Counted from the stretch's first letter, positions 1 through 8,106 are shown. The stretch is DNA of 64,000 nt from Peptoniphilus phoceensis (GCF_001517665.2 NZ_LN999806.1:62001-126000); one strand, 5' to 3'. Notes: generated from the letters alone by a model not told the origin. A program made the numbers and translations.

Positions 1-35
1 CACCAAGCTTTTTTAATATCTAATTTTAAGATTAC

Positions 36-158
36 CTAATATTGTGAAACTATAATAGCTCCAGATACCGAATCTAACCCTTTAAATATACATACTCCTA
101 TAATAATGCTCGAAATTATTATTGAAATTGCAATTATTATTGCTGACTTATTGTCCAT
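36..158 (-). CDS. Small hydrophobic membrane peptide (40 aa), function unknown
   Basis: A 40-codon frame starts with ATG at 158 and stops with TAG at 36-38. A GAGGTGAG ribosome site lies just upstream at normal spacing. The product begins MDNKSAIIIA and has one run of mostly Ile, Ser, Val and Ala from about residue 6 to 25, enough for a single membrane span. It ends in a short polar tail, SGAIIVSQY. I do not recognise a family. The good ribosome site and the clean charged-start-then-hydrophobic pattern favour a real gene. The short length and AT-rich composition mean chance cannot be excluded. No neighbouring gene within the window tells its job; the lrgAB operon starts about 840 bases away, and a repeat-rich spacer lies between. 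Confidence 0.4.
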   Translation of the reverse strand: MDNKSAIIIAISIIISSIIIGVCIFKGLDSVSGAIIVSQY

Positions 159-268
159 ACTCTCACCTCATATAACTCTTTGTGATTTACATTAGTATCT
201 TTTATATGTATTTTACCCGTCTATAAATCCATAAAACTTAAATTTATTTTTTTGTCTATATCAAGAAA

Positions 269-430
269 TCCGACTCACTCGACAATGCTCCCTATTCGGT
301 TGCATCGTCTTCCTTCGCTGGATAAGATTTTTCATCAGCTCATGCTTCGCTAAGGCTCGCATTTGCTGTGAAAACCAGAAAAACCGAGACTCATCTCTGT
401 TTTTCTTATCATTAAAAAATCCTATTGAGG
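269..430. repeat. Intergenic repeat, copy A
   Basis: This is the shorter copy of a direct repeat found again at 713-951. Bases 269-300 match 713-744 exactly (32 nt), and bases 317-430 match 838-951 with few differences. The two copies differ by a middle segment of 16 bases here against 93 in copy B. The right end contains short complementary arms (AGAAAAAC with GTTTTTCT around 377-414), so a transcript would fold there. No transposase or target duplication is visible. The copies look like members of a dispersed, hairpin-forming intergenic family. Copy number elsewhere in the genome cannot be seen from here. Confidence 0.7.
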
Positions 431-471
431 AGAATATCCTATGAAAAAAATTGCAAAGATTTCAAATCGAA

Positions 472-528
472 GAACTTCGACCAAAATCGCACTGTTTGAG
501 CGTAGCGAGTTTGCGATTTTAGAAGTTC
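472..528. repeat. Long hairpin-forming inverted repeat next to copy A
   Basis: Two nested pairs of arms face each other: GAACTTC (472-478) with GAAGTTC (522-528), and AAAATCGCA (483-491) with TGCGATTTT (512-520). Together they give about 16 base pairs with a small bulge and a 20-base loop. There is no T-run directly after the stem on either strand, so it is not a standard terminator. It lies inside an open frame of 44 codons (441-575) that I regard as a by-product of the repeat. Confidence 0.6.
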
Positions 529-712
529 AAGATTTAGAAAGCTTCAATTTTTGTAATGAGATATTCGACCAATAGGATTTTGTTATTTTAATATCATTAC
601 TTCACAAATATTTTTTATAAATTTTATTAAAAAGTCTAAACATTAATCAATAAATTTCTAAGGCTATCTAAGGGCAGTCTTTTCTTTATGTTTTTTTATT
701 TATTTCAAGATA

Positions 713-951
713 TCCGACTCACTCGACAATGCTCCCTATTCGGTCAAAGGCTGAGACTTAATCAAATTTCTGCAAGAAATTTTGATAAGTCTGCCCGCAG
801 ATTTTTGCTTGTCAAAAATCTGTGTTCCTTCATTATAGCTGGATAAGATTTTTCATCAGCTCATGCTTCGCTAAGGCTCGCATTTGCTGTGAAAACCAGA
901 AAACAGAGACACATCTTTGTTTTTCTTATCATTAAAAAGGACCTATTGAGG
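713..951. repeat. Intergenic repeat, copy B, with extra hairpin segment
   Basis: This is the longer copy of the repeat at 269-430. Its extra middle segment (745-837) carries two more inverted repeats. One is an imperfect pair around 761-771 and 775-786. The other is a perfect 10-base pair, CAGATTTTTG (798-807) with CAAAAATCTG (813-822), with a 5-base loop. The right end of the copy runs into the terminator of the lrgAB operon at 934-968. Bases 576-712 between the copies show nothing I can name. Confidence 0.7.
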
Positions 952-968
952 GAGACAATAGGTCTTTA
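934..968 (-). terminator. Terminator of the lactate/Etf/lrgAB operon
   Basis: The arms GACCTATTG (940-948) and CAATAGGTC (956-964) pair perfectly over 9 bases around a 7-base loop. Read on the minus strand, the stem is followed by five T residues (complement of 934-938). It stands 34 bases past the stop of lrgB. Confidence 0.8.
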
Positions 969-1001
969 TATACAATATCTTTACTTATTCTTTATTTCAA
1001 A

Positions 1002-1694
1002 TCAAAATAACATTTCTATAACTTTCATTGCTACTGGCATTAGGATTACAGTCACAAGACCTGCCACTGCAATAGAAAGTCCACTCATGGCACCTTGGAT
1101 CTCTCCAAGCTTTCTCGCTTCAGAAGTACCAACTGCGTGAGAAGAAGTACCAATGGCAACTCCTTGTGCTGTTGGATCTTTTATTCTAAAGAGTTTCATA
1201 ATAAGTGGCGCAATTACTGCACCAGTAACTCCTCTTATAACTACAAGAACTGCAGTTATAGCAGAAGCTCCACCATACTCTTCAGAAAGAGAAATTGCAA
1301 TTGCTGTTGTAATCGATTGTGGAGTTGAGGATACCACAAGATTTTCGTCAATGCCTAAAAAGCTTGAGGCGAAAATAACAAAAAACATAGCAATCGCAGA
1401 GCCTAAAATTGTTCCAGACAAAATTGGAATTAAATTCTTTTTAAGTTCTGGGAGGTTTTCGTACAAATCAACTACCATGGCAACTGTGGCAGGAGCTATA
1501 AAAAACATTATAAAGTCCCCGCCTTGTTTATAATCTTCATAAGATATGCCAGTTAGCTTTAAAAATAATATACATAGGGCAATGGATATTAAAAGAGGAT
1601 TTGCCAAAGGAGTCTTTAGTTTTTTGCTTATCATCTTGCCTATTTCAAAAGTCGCAAAAGTCAAGATGATTCCAAAATATTTGTTACTAAACAT
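1002..1694 (-). CDS. lrgB: LrgB/CidB-family membrane protein
   Basis: This is the larger subunit of the two-part LrgAB/CidAB membrane system. The family was first linked to murein hydrolase control. It was later shown to carry pyruvate in Bacillus subtilis (PftAB) and to affect pyruvate use in Streptococcus mutans. The 230-residue length is normal for LrgB. The protein is almost entirely hydrophobic spans, with the family stretches SSTPQSITTAIA near residue 130 and AIGTSSHAVGTSEA near residue 180. ATG 1694 follows a GGAGG site and overlaps the end of lrgA by 8 bases, so the two are translationally coupled. It is the last gene of a six-gene run behind etfA. Being in a lactate-oxidation operon favours a transport role for pyruvate or a related acid; that part is inference. 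Confidence 0.93.
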   Translation of the reverse strand: MFSNKYFGIILTFATFEIGKMISKKLKTPLANPLLISIALCILFLKLTGISYEDYKQGGDFIMFFIAPATVAMVVDLYENLPELKKNLIPILSGTILGSAIAMFFVIFASSFLGIDENLVVSSTPQSITTAIAISLSEEYGGASAITAVLVVIRGVTGAVIAPLIMKLFRIKDPTAQGVAIGTSSHAVGTSEARKLGEIQGAMSGLSIAVAGLVTVILMPVAMKVIEMLF

Positions 1695-2037
1695 CTTTCC
1701 TCCTTTGTAAAAGTTCTATAATTTTACCAGTAAGTCCCATAGTTATAGCAGTTCCAAGAACTACTAAAAGTACTAATAGACCAGCTTTTCCTTTTATCTC
1801 ATCATAAGAATTTATTATGCCTACACCAGCTGGCACAAATAAAATCGCCAAATTTTGCAAAATTCCATTGGAAGTTTCTTTGACATCATCGGGCTTTATA
1901 ATTCCAATAGAAAAGGCAATAAAGAGATAAATCATACCATAAACAGCTTCAGGTATTGGGAAATTTATCAAGTGTCTTGTCACCACTCCAAGCATTAAAC
2001 ATACACAAAGTATGACAAATTCCTTTAAATAATTCAT
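1687..2037 (-). CDS. lrgA: LrgA/CidA-family membrane protein
   Basis: This is the small partner of LrgB: 116 residues with four predicted membrane spans, which is the usual LrgA size. The N-terminal half contains the family-like stretch FPIPEAVYGMIYLF. An internal FVPAGVGIINSYDEI segment also matches the family. It starts 10 bases after etfA, behind an AGGTGA site, and its 3' end overlaps lrgB by 8 bases. The pair is holin-like in topology, but transport of pyruvate or a related monocarboxylate better fits the company of lactate dehydrogenase and Etf genes. Which substrate it moves, and in which direction, cannot be read from the sequence. Confidence 0.92.
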   Translation of the reverse strand: MNYLKEFVILCVCLMLGVVTRHLINFPIPEAVYGMIYLFIAFSIGIIKPDDVKETSNGILQNLAILFVPAGVGIINSYDEIKGKAGLLVLLVVLGTAITMGLTGKIIELLQRRKDV

Positions 2038-2047
2038 AATTCACCTA

Positions 2048-3019
2048 TTAAGCATTAGCTTTTATTTTTTTAACTTCTTCAATAAATAGTGGTAGAATTT
2101 GCTTGCAATCGCCTACAAGACCAATATCTGCCATATTAAAGATAGGAGCATCTTCGTCCTTATTTATTGCAACAATAAAGTTTGAATTTTCAATACCAGA
2201 AATATGTTGCACTGCACCACTTACACCACAGCCAATATATAGAGCTGGGGCAACAATTTTTCCTGATTGACCAATTTGTGAAGACTTTGGAAGAACTCCA
2301 TCATCAATTACTGGTCTTGTTCCAGAAATTGGAGCACCAAAAACATCAGCAAGTTCCTTTACAAGTGGGAATATTTCATCAGATGATGCACCTCTACCAC
2401 AAGTTACAATAATTGGAGCATCTTCAAGATTAATAGCGGCTTCGTTAGCAGTAACAACTTCTCTTATTACTGCCTTTAAATCTTTAACTTCATCAATGTT
2501 TTCTTCCACAAGATTTCCGCTAGCATCAAAATCATCTCTCTTGTCAAAGGATCCCGCTCTTATAACAGCAATTCTTGGAGCCTTTGAGATTTTTGATTCT
2601 GTAAGGACTGTTGCACCATAAGAAGGTGTGACATAAATTACATCTTCACCTTCAAATTTTATGTCCATAACATTAGTAACAGAAACTGTGTCTAGTTTTG
2701 CTGCTACACTTGGAGCAAGGTCCTTACCATCAAGAGTTCCTCCTATAAAAATATCTTCACAGTCATATTTTTTAGAAACTTCAAGGATAATATTTGCGAA
2801 GTCTTCCATATTGTAGGCATCTCTTTTTACAAGCACAATTTCTTCTGCTCCTGCACCCTTTAATTTTTTTACTTCTTCATCTGCAAGTTCAAAAGTGATA
2901 AGAGCAATGGATTTTCCACCCTTATCCCTCGCAATTTCACTTGCCTTAGAAAGGGATTCTAAAGAAAGTTTAATAGGAGCAGCATCTTTAATTTCTATAT
3001 ATGTCAATATATTTTTCAT
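2048..3019 (-). CDS. etfA: Electron transfer flavoprotein, alpha subunit
   Basis: EtfA binds FAD and, with EtfB, carries electrons between flavin dehydrogenases. The 323-residue length is normal for a plain EtfA; it lacks the N-terminal ferredoxin domain seen in some confurcating lactate dehydrogenase complexes. The N-terminal Rossmann-like half runs to about residue 190. The C-terminal FAD domain begins near TCGRGASSDE and contains GQSGKIVAP, the SGAVQHISGI loop and the closing stretch ADIGLVGD, all standard for the family. ATG 3019 follows GGAGG. Gaps to etfB and lrgA are 9 and 10 bases, so this is one transcript. It should serve both flavoenzymes encoded upstream, and possibly other dehydrogenases in the cell. 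Confidence 0.96.
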   Translation of the reverse strand: MKNILTYIEIKDAAPIKLSLESLSKASEIARDKGGKSIALITFELADEEVKKLKGAGAEEIVLVKRDAYNMEDFANIILEVSKKYDCEDIFIGGTLDGKDLAPSVAAKLDTVSVTNVMDIKFEGEDVIYVTPSYGATVLTESKISKAPRIAVIRAGSFDKRDDFDASGNLVEENIDEVKDLKAVIREVVTANEAAINLEDAPIIVTCGRGASSDEIFPLVKELADVFGAPISGTRPVIDDGVLPKSSQIGQSGKIVAPALYIGCGVSGAVQHISGIENSNFIVAINKDEDAPIFNMADIGLVGDCKQILPLFIEEVKKIKANA

Positions 3020-3028
3020 CTTTTCCTC

Positions 3029-3799
3029 CTATAAAACCTTTTGTTCTACCATTAGGCTAATAGCCTTAGCTACAGTATCTTCCACTTCATCTTCTTGAAT
3101 TTTTACTCCAGCTTCTCTCTTCTTAGGTTCGAAGTCTTTTAATTCTTCAAGAATTGGACTAGAAGTAGTTTCCACTTCAAAATCTTCAATCTTTTGTCTT
3201 CTTGCAGCCATTTTTGATTTTATAGTAGGATATCTCGGTTCATAATCTGGTTTTGCAATAGTTACAACAGTAGGAAGTTTTGCTTCCATTTCTCTATAAC
3301 CACCGTCGATTTCTTGTTTAGAAACAAGTTTATCGCCATCTTTTTCCATTGCAATAACAGATGTAACCACACCAAGATCAGACTTATTAGCAAAATAAAC
3401 CCCAACTTGTGAAGCTTCTGCATCAGTAGTTTCTTTACCAAAGCAAATTACATCAAAAGCACCAAGTTCAGCTTCTAATTTTTCCTTTGCTCCCAAAAGA
3501 ATTTCAGTAATAGCTTTTGCATCAAGCTTTTTATAATCATCATTCTTTACTAAGTATGCCTTGTCAGCACCAACTGCTAGACAGTTTTTAAGAGAATTTT
3601 TAACCTCTTCATTTCCTATAGAAACCACAACAACTTGTGAATCTTCATTGGCTTCTTTAAGTCTTACTGCCATTTCAAGGGAGTAAGTGTCAAAAGCATT
3701 GACAACAGGCGTGATGTTTTCAATATCAGCCTTCTCATCTTTTACAGAAACTGCTACTGAATCATCAGGCACTTCCTTTATAAATACTAAAATATTCAT
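3029..3799 (-). CDS. etfB: Electron transfer flavoprotein, beta subunit
   Basis: EtfB pairs with EtfA; the family binds AMP or, in bifurcating forms, a second FAD. The 256-residue length is typical. Recognisable parts are the opening MNILVFIKEVPD, the central CFGKETTDAEASQVG segment near residue 140 that forms part of the nucleotide site, and the later ATVVTIAKP-like stretch (PTVVTIAKPDYEPRYP). The gene sits between the acyl-CoA dehydrogenase gene and etfA with 9-base gaps on both sides. Whether the pair is bifurcating or a simple carrier cannot be settled by eye. The position next to two Etf-dependent dehydrogenases is the strongest functional clue. Confidence 0.96.
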   Translation of the reverse strand: MNILVFIKEVPDDSVAVSVKDEKADIENITPVVNAFDTYSLEMAVRLKEANEDSQVVVVSIGNEEVKNSLKNCLAVGADKAYLVKNDDYKKLDAKAITEILLGAKEKLEAELGAFDVICFGKETTDAEASQVGVYFANKSDLGVVTSVIAMEKDGDKLVSKQEIDGGYREMEAKLPTVVTIAKPDYEPRYPTIKSKMAARRQKIEDFEVETTSSPILEELKDFEPKKREAGVKIQEDEVEDTVAKAISLMVEQKVL

Positions 3800-3808
3800 T
3801 TTAAAACC

Positions 3809-4945
3809 TTAACCTCTCAATAAATTATTAGCAACAACAATTCTCAAAATTTCATTTGTACCTTCAAAAATTTGGAAGATCTTAGCATCTCTTAAAAGTT
3901 TTTCCACTGGATATTCTCTTGAATAACCATATCCACCAAATAATTGAATAGCATCTTCAGCAACTCTCATGGCAATATCAGATGCATAACATTTTGCAAT
4001 TGCAGATTCTCTGTTGTAGCTAAGTCCCATGTCCATTCTTGTAAGAGCGTTGGCAACCATTTGTCTTGCAACTTCTGTTTGAATGTCCATATCAGCTAAT
4101 TTAAATTGAATAGCTTGGTTTTTGTTAATTGCCTTTCCAAATTGGATTCTTTCACTTGTGTATTTTTTAGCTTCGTCGATTCCTCTTTGGGCTATACCAA
4201 CAGCAAGACAACCCATCCATGCTCTAGCTTGGTCAAGAGTCTTCATTGCAATAGAGAAACCTTCTCCTTCTTTGCCAATAAGATTTTTTGCAGGAATTCT
4301 ACAATCTTCAAGAACAACATCAGTTGTGTTAGAAGTTCTAATTCCCATCTTATCTTCTTCCTTACCAGAACTTAAACCAGCAGTTCCAGCAGGCACTAAA
4401 AACATTGAAAGGCCCTTTACTCCCTTAGACTTGTCAGTTGCAGCAGTGATACAGTAATAAGAAGCAACAGCACCATTTGTGATAAAGCACTTTCTACCAT
4501 TTAAGACATATTCATCGCCATCTTTTACAGCAGTAGTTGTTCCTGAACTTGCATCAGAACCAGCACCTGGTTCAGTAAGACAGAAAGCACCAAGTCCGCC
4601 TTCCATTGCAACATCGGCAATATATTCTTTTTGTTCTTGGTTACCAGCAATAAGAACTGGTTTCATTCCAAGGCCAGAAGCAGAAATAGTTGTGGCAAAA
4701 CCAGCATCAGCTTTTGCCATTTCTTCAAATAGAGCAGCAACATCTACTCTAGATAAACCAGGTCCACCTAATTCTTCAGGAACTTCAAGGGCAAAGTAAC
4801 CTTGTTCCTTTGCCTTTTCATAAAGTTCTTCTGGGAATTCGCCAGTTCTATCAGCTTCCTTGCAAACATCTATAACTTCTTTTTCACAAAAATTTCTTAC
4901 GTCTAAAAGTAAATCTTGTGCTTCTTCTGAAATTAAATATGACAT
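3809..4945 (-). CDS. Acyl-CoA dehydrogenase, short-chain (butyryl-CoA type)
   Basis: This is a 378-residue flavoprotein of the acyl-CoA dehydrogenase family, the normal length for short-chain members. Family landmarks are CLTEPGAGSDA near residue 140, the FITNGAVASYY segment near 165, the IQFGKAINKNQAIQFKLADM helix near 270 and the C-terminal QIFEGTNEILR. The glutamate of that last motif is the catalytic base in butyryl-CoA dehydrogenases. It likely interconverts an enoyl-CoA such as crotonyl-CoA and its saturated form using electrons from EtfAB, which is encoded directly downstream. ATG 4945 follows AGGAG and lies 19 bases after the dehydrogenase gene. The exact acyl chain is not decidable from sequence. 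Confidence 0.93.
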   Translation of the reverse strand: MSYLISEEAQDLLLDVRNFCEKEVIDVCKEADRTGEFPEELYEKAKEQGYFALEVPEELGGPGLSRVDVAALFEEMAKADAGFATTISASGLGMKPVLIAGNQEQKEYIADVAMEGGLGAFCLTEPGAGSDASSGTTTAVKDGDEYVLNGRKCFITNGAVASYYCITAATDKSKGVKGLSMFLVPAGTAGLSSGKEEDKMGIRTSNTTDVVLEDCRIPAKNLIGKEGEGFSIAMKTLDQARAWMGCLAVGIAQRGIDEAKKYTSERIQFGKAINKNQAIQFKLADMDIQTEVARQMVANALTRMDMGLSYNRESAIAKCYASDIAMRVAEDAIQLFGGYGYSREYPVEKLLRDAKIFQIFEGTNEILRIVVANNLLRG

Positions 4946-4964
4946 TTATTAAAATCTCCTTCTA

Positions 4965-6377
4965 TTAAATAACCTTATCTGGGTTAAGAATTAAATTTGG
5001 ATCAAATACTTTCTTGATTCCTCTCATAAGTTCAGTGTTAACATCGCCTTCAAATTCATGTAAGAAAGATTTTTTACCATAACCAATTCCGTGTTCTCCA
5101 GAAATTTGTCCGCCAAATTCGTAAGCTTTCTTATAAATATCTTGCATAAATACTTCAACTTCTTTTACGAATTCGTCCTTATCCATATCATTTGAGCAAG
5201 TGTAAATGTGTAAGTTACCATCGCCTGCGTGACCAAAAGACTTAACTTCAAATGGGAAGTCCTTAGCTTTTTCATTTACATAGTGAACATATTTAGCAAT
5301 CATGTTAATTGGAACTACAACGTCACATTCATCAAGAAGTTTTGTTTGAGATTCAATTGCTTCAAGGAAAGAAGATCTTGCAGCCCAAGCTTCTTTGATC
5401 TTGTTTGGAGTGTCGGCAACTAAAATATCAATTGCTCCTGCTTCCATAAGAACTTCTGCAGCTTGTTCAATAATGTCGTTAAGATCGTCTTCATTGTCAC
5501 CGTCAAAAGTAATAAGAAGATAAGCACCAATGTCAATTCCTTCTAATTCCTTAGGGAAAGTTGACTTTCCAATATAAATTTCTGACATATTTACAATTTC
5601 TTTTTCCATAAATTCAATAGCTTGTGGATTTAAGTGAGCCTTGAATAACTTTGGAACTGTAGAAATACAAGTGTCAAGATCTTCATAAGGAACAATTAGA
5701 GAAATAGTTTCCTTTGGAGCTGGGATAATCCTTAGAGTAAGTTCTGTGATAATACCAAGAGTACCTTCAGAACCAATCATAAGATCTTTTAATGAGAAAC
5801 CAGTAGAAGTCTTTGAAACAGTAGCACCAAAAGTTGTGATTTCTCCAGTAGGAAGAACAACTTCCATTGAACGCACATAATTTCTTGTTGTGCCATACTT
5901 AACAGCTCTCATGCCACCAGCATTAGTAGCAACATTTCCCCCAAGAGTTGCAAACTTTTCACCTGGATCAGGTGGATACATATATCCCTTAGATAGACAG
6001 TCTTCAGCAAGGTCATTTAATAATACACCTGGTTCTACCTTTACTACCATGTTTTCTTCATCATATGAAAGAATTTTATTCATAGATTGCATATTGATCA
6101 TAACGCCACCATGTCTAGAAACACCAGCACCAGTAAGACCAGTACCTGCACCTCTTGGCACAACAGCAATCTTGTTTTCATTACAAATCTTTACAACTTT
6201 TGCAATTTCTTCTGCATTTGTTGCATCAACAACAAGTTCAGGTTGTCCTTCGCCGTAGATAGGCATTTCATCGTGGAAAAAGTCAATGTTGATTTCTTCG
6301 CCAACATAAACCTTGCCAGATACAGCATTTTTAATATCTTCTATTACGCTTTCTGTAACAGCATTATAATTTACCAT
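4965..6377 (-). CDS. FAD-linked 2-hydroxy acid dehydrogenase (GlcD/lactate dehydrogenase type)
   Basis: This belongs to the GlcD / D-lactate dehydrogenase family, which oxidises 2-hydroxy acids such as lactate with FAD and passes electrons to Etf. The N-terminal FAD_binding_4 domain shows VVPRGAGTGLTGAGVSRHGG near residue 80 and PDPGEKFATLGGNVATNAGG near 135. The C-terminal oxidase domain has the HAGDGNLH metal/substrate motif near 385 and GEHGIGYGKK near 430. About 470 residues is normal. I place the start at ATG 6377, ten bases behind GGAGG, rather than at a TTG four codons earlier that overlaps that site. It is the first gene of the operon, so the enzyme, acyl-CoA dehydrogenase and EtfBA are made together. 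Lactate is the likeliest substrate; glycolate is possible. Confidence 0.92.
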   Translation of the reverse strand: MVNYNAVTESVIEDIKNAVSGKVYVGEEINIDFFHDEMPIYGEGQPELVVDATNAEEIAKVVKICNENKIAVVPRGAGTGLTGAGVSRHGGVMINMQSMNKILSYDEENMVVKVEPGVLLNDLAEDCLSKGYMYPPDPGEKFATLGGNVATNAGGMRAVKYGTTRNYVRSMEVVLPTGEITTFGATVSKTSTGFSLKDLMIGSEGTLGIITELTLRIIPAPKETISLIVPYEDLDTCISTVPKLFKAHLNPQAIEFMEKEIVNMSEIYIGKSTFPKELEGIDIGAYLLITFDGDNEDDLNDIIEQAAEVLMEAGAIDILVADTPNKIKEAWAARSSFLEAIESQTKLLDECDVVVPINMIAKYVHYVNEKAKDFPFEVKSFGHAGDGNLHIYTCSNDMDKDEFVKEVEVFMQDIYKKAYEFGGQISGEHGIGYGKKSFLHEFEGDVNTELMRGIKKVFDPNLILNPDKVI

Positions 6378-6467
6378 TTTTTCCTCCAATAATTTATTAA
6401 AAATATTCTTGTTAATTTAATTATAAAGCTTAATCCTATAAAAACCCCTTATAAGTAGTTGCAATAT

Positions 6468-6505
6468 GTTGAATTATCCTTACAAAATTTGACTTTTATT
6501 CAACA
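6468..6505. promoter_or_regulatory. Candidate operator between divergent genes
   Basis: The 8-base arms TGTTGAAT (6468-6475) and ATTCAACA (6498-6505) are exact inverted copies, about 30 bases centre to centre, or close to three helical turns. The right arm lies inside the spacer of the promoter at 6489-6517. A protein dimer bound across both arms would cover that promoter and could also influence the operon transcribed the other way. Self-control by the adjacent regulator-like gene is an inference. Confidence 0.45.
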
Positions 6506-6517
6506 AATAAATATAAT
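6489..6517 (+). promoter_or_regulatory. Sigma-A type promoter for the regulator-like gene
   Basis: TTGACT (6489-6494) and TATAAT (6512-6517) are separated by exactly 17 bases, a near-consensus vegetative promoter. The start codon of the downstream gene lies 33 bases after the -10 box. The minus-strand promoter of the dehydrogenase operon must lie in the same 170-base gap but has no equally clear boxes. Confidence 0.8.
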
Positions 6518-6550
6518 TTATATATATTTCCAAATTTAAAGGAGCAAATT

Positions 6551-7987
6551 ATGTGGCATTACAGACAAGTTTTTAAATTATTACTAGACATGACAAATAC
6601 AAAACTATCTAGCATTGCCTATGCCTTGGATTACGACATATCCTACATAAGCAAGTGGAACAGCGGCAAAAAATTGCCCTCATCAAAAAATATCTACACA
6701 ATAAATAGAAAACTTGCCCCACTCTTTGCCAAGTCACTCATAGAAGAAAAAAAGACTAAAGACTTTCTTTTAAGCTTTGAAATAAAAAATTCAGAAATCC
6801 TAAAAAAAGATGAGGAAAAAGGTCTAGAAATACTAATATACAAACTTCTAAACGAAGCCTACGCCTACACAAACACAGATGTAAAAGAAGAAATCCCTTC
6901 AACTACAAATTTCATTTTCAAAACATCTAGCGTAGAAATTGACTTAAAAGAAATCCTGGACCAAGTAATTTTGGAAAATAAGGACCTTGACATTTGGGCA
7001 ACCTTTGACATAAGAAGCCCCTATGCAGAAATCCTCATCCAAAGCATAAAAAAAATTGCAAAGGAAGTAGAAGTGAACCTCCACCTACTTTGCAAAAAAG
7101 ACTACATAGAAAATATAGACATATTAAAAATAATTACTGACAACTCTAGCATCAACATTGAACTCTATGAAAGAAGCTACACCCACTGTGACTTCATTCT
7201 CATAAAAGACGAAATGTATATAATAATTGCAGAAAGAGAAGATTACTCAACCCTAACATCAGGACGTGAACTTGACACACTTTTTGAAATTTCATCTTTT
7301 ATGAATAACTTCTTTGAAGGACTAAATAAAATTATAGTCACATCTTCTCCCCAAGAAATGGCAGAAACAGATTACAGAAAATATTTCTATTCAGACAACG
7401 AATTCTTATTCTTGTCAAATTACGGCTTTGAATTCTTGCTGCCAAATTACATCATAGACAGAATAGAAGACTCCCTTGACGACGATAGAGAGATAAATAA
7501 AAAAGAAATTTCTGGCATAAAACTCCTCTGGGAAGAACTTTTTGTGGACGCAAAAATAAACTTTCTCACAACGAGAACTAGCCTTCTAAACTATTTGGAA
7601 ACAGGCGACATTCTTTACTGTTCCACAAAGGCAAAACTCAGCCCTGGGGAAATTGAGGACCACATAAAAAACATAATAGAAATTATGGAAAATAACGAAA
7701 ACATAAACTTTTACATCATAAATGACAACAGATACCTAAAATCCATAGGACTGGACAAATTTAACTTCTTTATAAGCGAAAACAATATGTTTTTCAAAAA
7801 AATCGGCAGGGACAAACTTCACACAAATGCATCAATAGTAACAGACATAAAAATCCACAACAAGATCCAAAGCGTCTTAAAAGACATCATGAATAGCCCT
7901 TACAGCAAAAAATATGACGTAAAAGAATTAGAAAAACTCTTTGACAAATACGCCCAGGTATTTAAAAAAATGTCCAAGAAGAACTAA
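6551..7987 (+). CDS. Regulator-like protein with N-terminal helix-turn-helix, family not recognised
   Basis: This is a 478-residue soluble protein. The first 60 or so residues (from FKLLLDMTNTKLSSIAYALD to SYISKWNSGKKLPS) look like an XRE-type helix-turn-helix: a short helix pair ending in the recognition pattern YISKWxSGKxxPS. The remaining 400 residues are mixed helix and strand, rich in Glu, Lys, Ile and Phe, with no membrane span, no cysteine cluster and no nucleotide-binding motif that I can name. ATG 6551 follows AAAGGAG. It is divergent from the lactate/Etf operon with a candidate operator between them, so control of that operon is plausible. The large C-terminal part may sense a ligand, but I cannot assign it. 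A terminator follows at 8069. Confidence 0.75.
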   Translation: MWHYRQVFKLLLDMTNTKLSSIAYALDYDISYISKWNSGKKLPSSKNIYTINRKLAPLFAKSLIEEKKTKDFLLSFEIKNSEILKKDEEKGLEILIYKLLNEAYAYTNTDVKEEIPSTTNFIFKTSSVEIDLKEILDQVILENKDLDIWATFDIRSPYAEILIQSIKKIAKEVEVNLHLLCKKDYIENIDILKIITDNSSINIELYERSYTHCDFILIKDEMYIIIAEREDYSTLTSGRELDTLFEISSFMNNFFEGLNKIIVTSSPQEMAETDYRKYFYSDNEFLFLSNYGFEFLLPNYIIDRIEDSLDDDREINKKEISGIKLLWEELFVDAKINFLTTRTSLLNYLETGDILYCSTKAKLSPGEIEDHIKNIIEIMENNENINFYIINDNRYLKSIGLDKFNFFISENNMFFKKIGRDKLHTNASIVTDIKIHNKIQSVLKDIMNSPYSKKYDVKELEKLFDKYAQVFKKMSKKN

Positions 7988-8068
7988 GGATTTATAAAGT
8001 ATATAAAATTTAAACACTACAATAAAAACTTTTAAAAACTATTAAAATAAACAAAAATACAGAAGACA

Positions 8069-8106
8069 AAAAAGGATGCAGCCACAAAAGCTTGCATCCT
8101 TTTCTT
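8069..8106 (+). terminator. Terminator after the regulator-like gene
   Basis: AAAAGGATGCA (8070-8080) pairs with TGCATCCTTTT (8093-8103) over 11 bases with a 12-base loop, and the stem ends in a T-rich tail. The A-run on the left side means it could also stop transcripts from the toxin-antitoxin pair reading the other way. Confidence 0.75.

Noticed and set aside
441-575. 44-codon frame on the plus strand starting MKKIAKISNRR, with a GAGGAG site
   Set aside because: Most of it is the 16-base-pair hairpin at 472-528 and its flanks, next to a repeat copy. The product has no sign of a fold, so it looks like repeat sequence that happens to be open.
889-1140. 83-codon plus-strand frame
   Set aside because: It starts in repeat copy B, runs through the operon terminator and lies antisense to lrgB.
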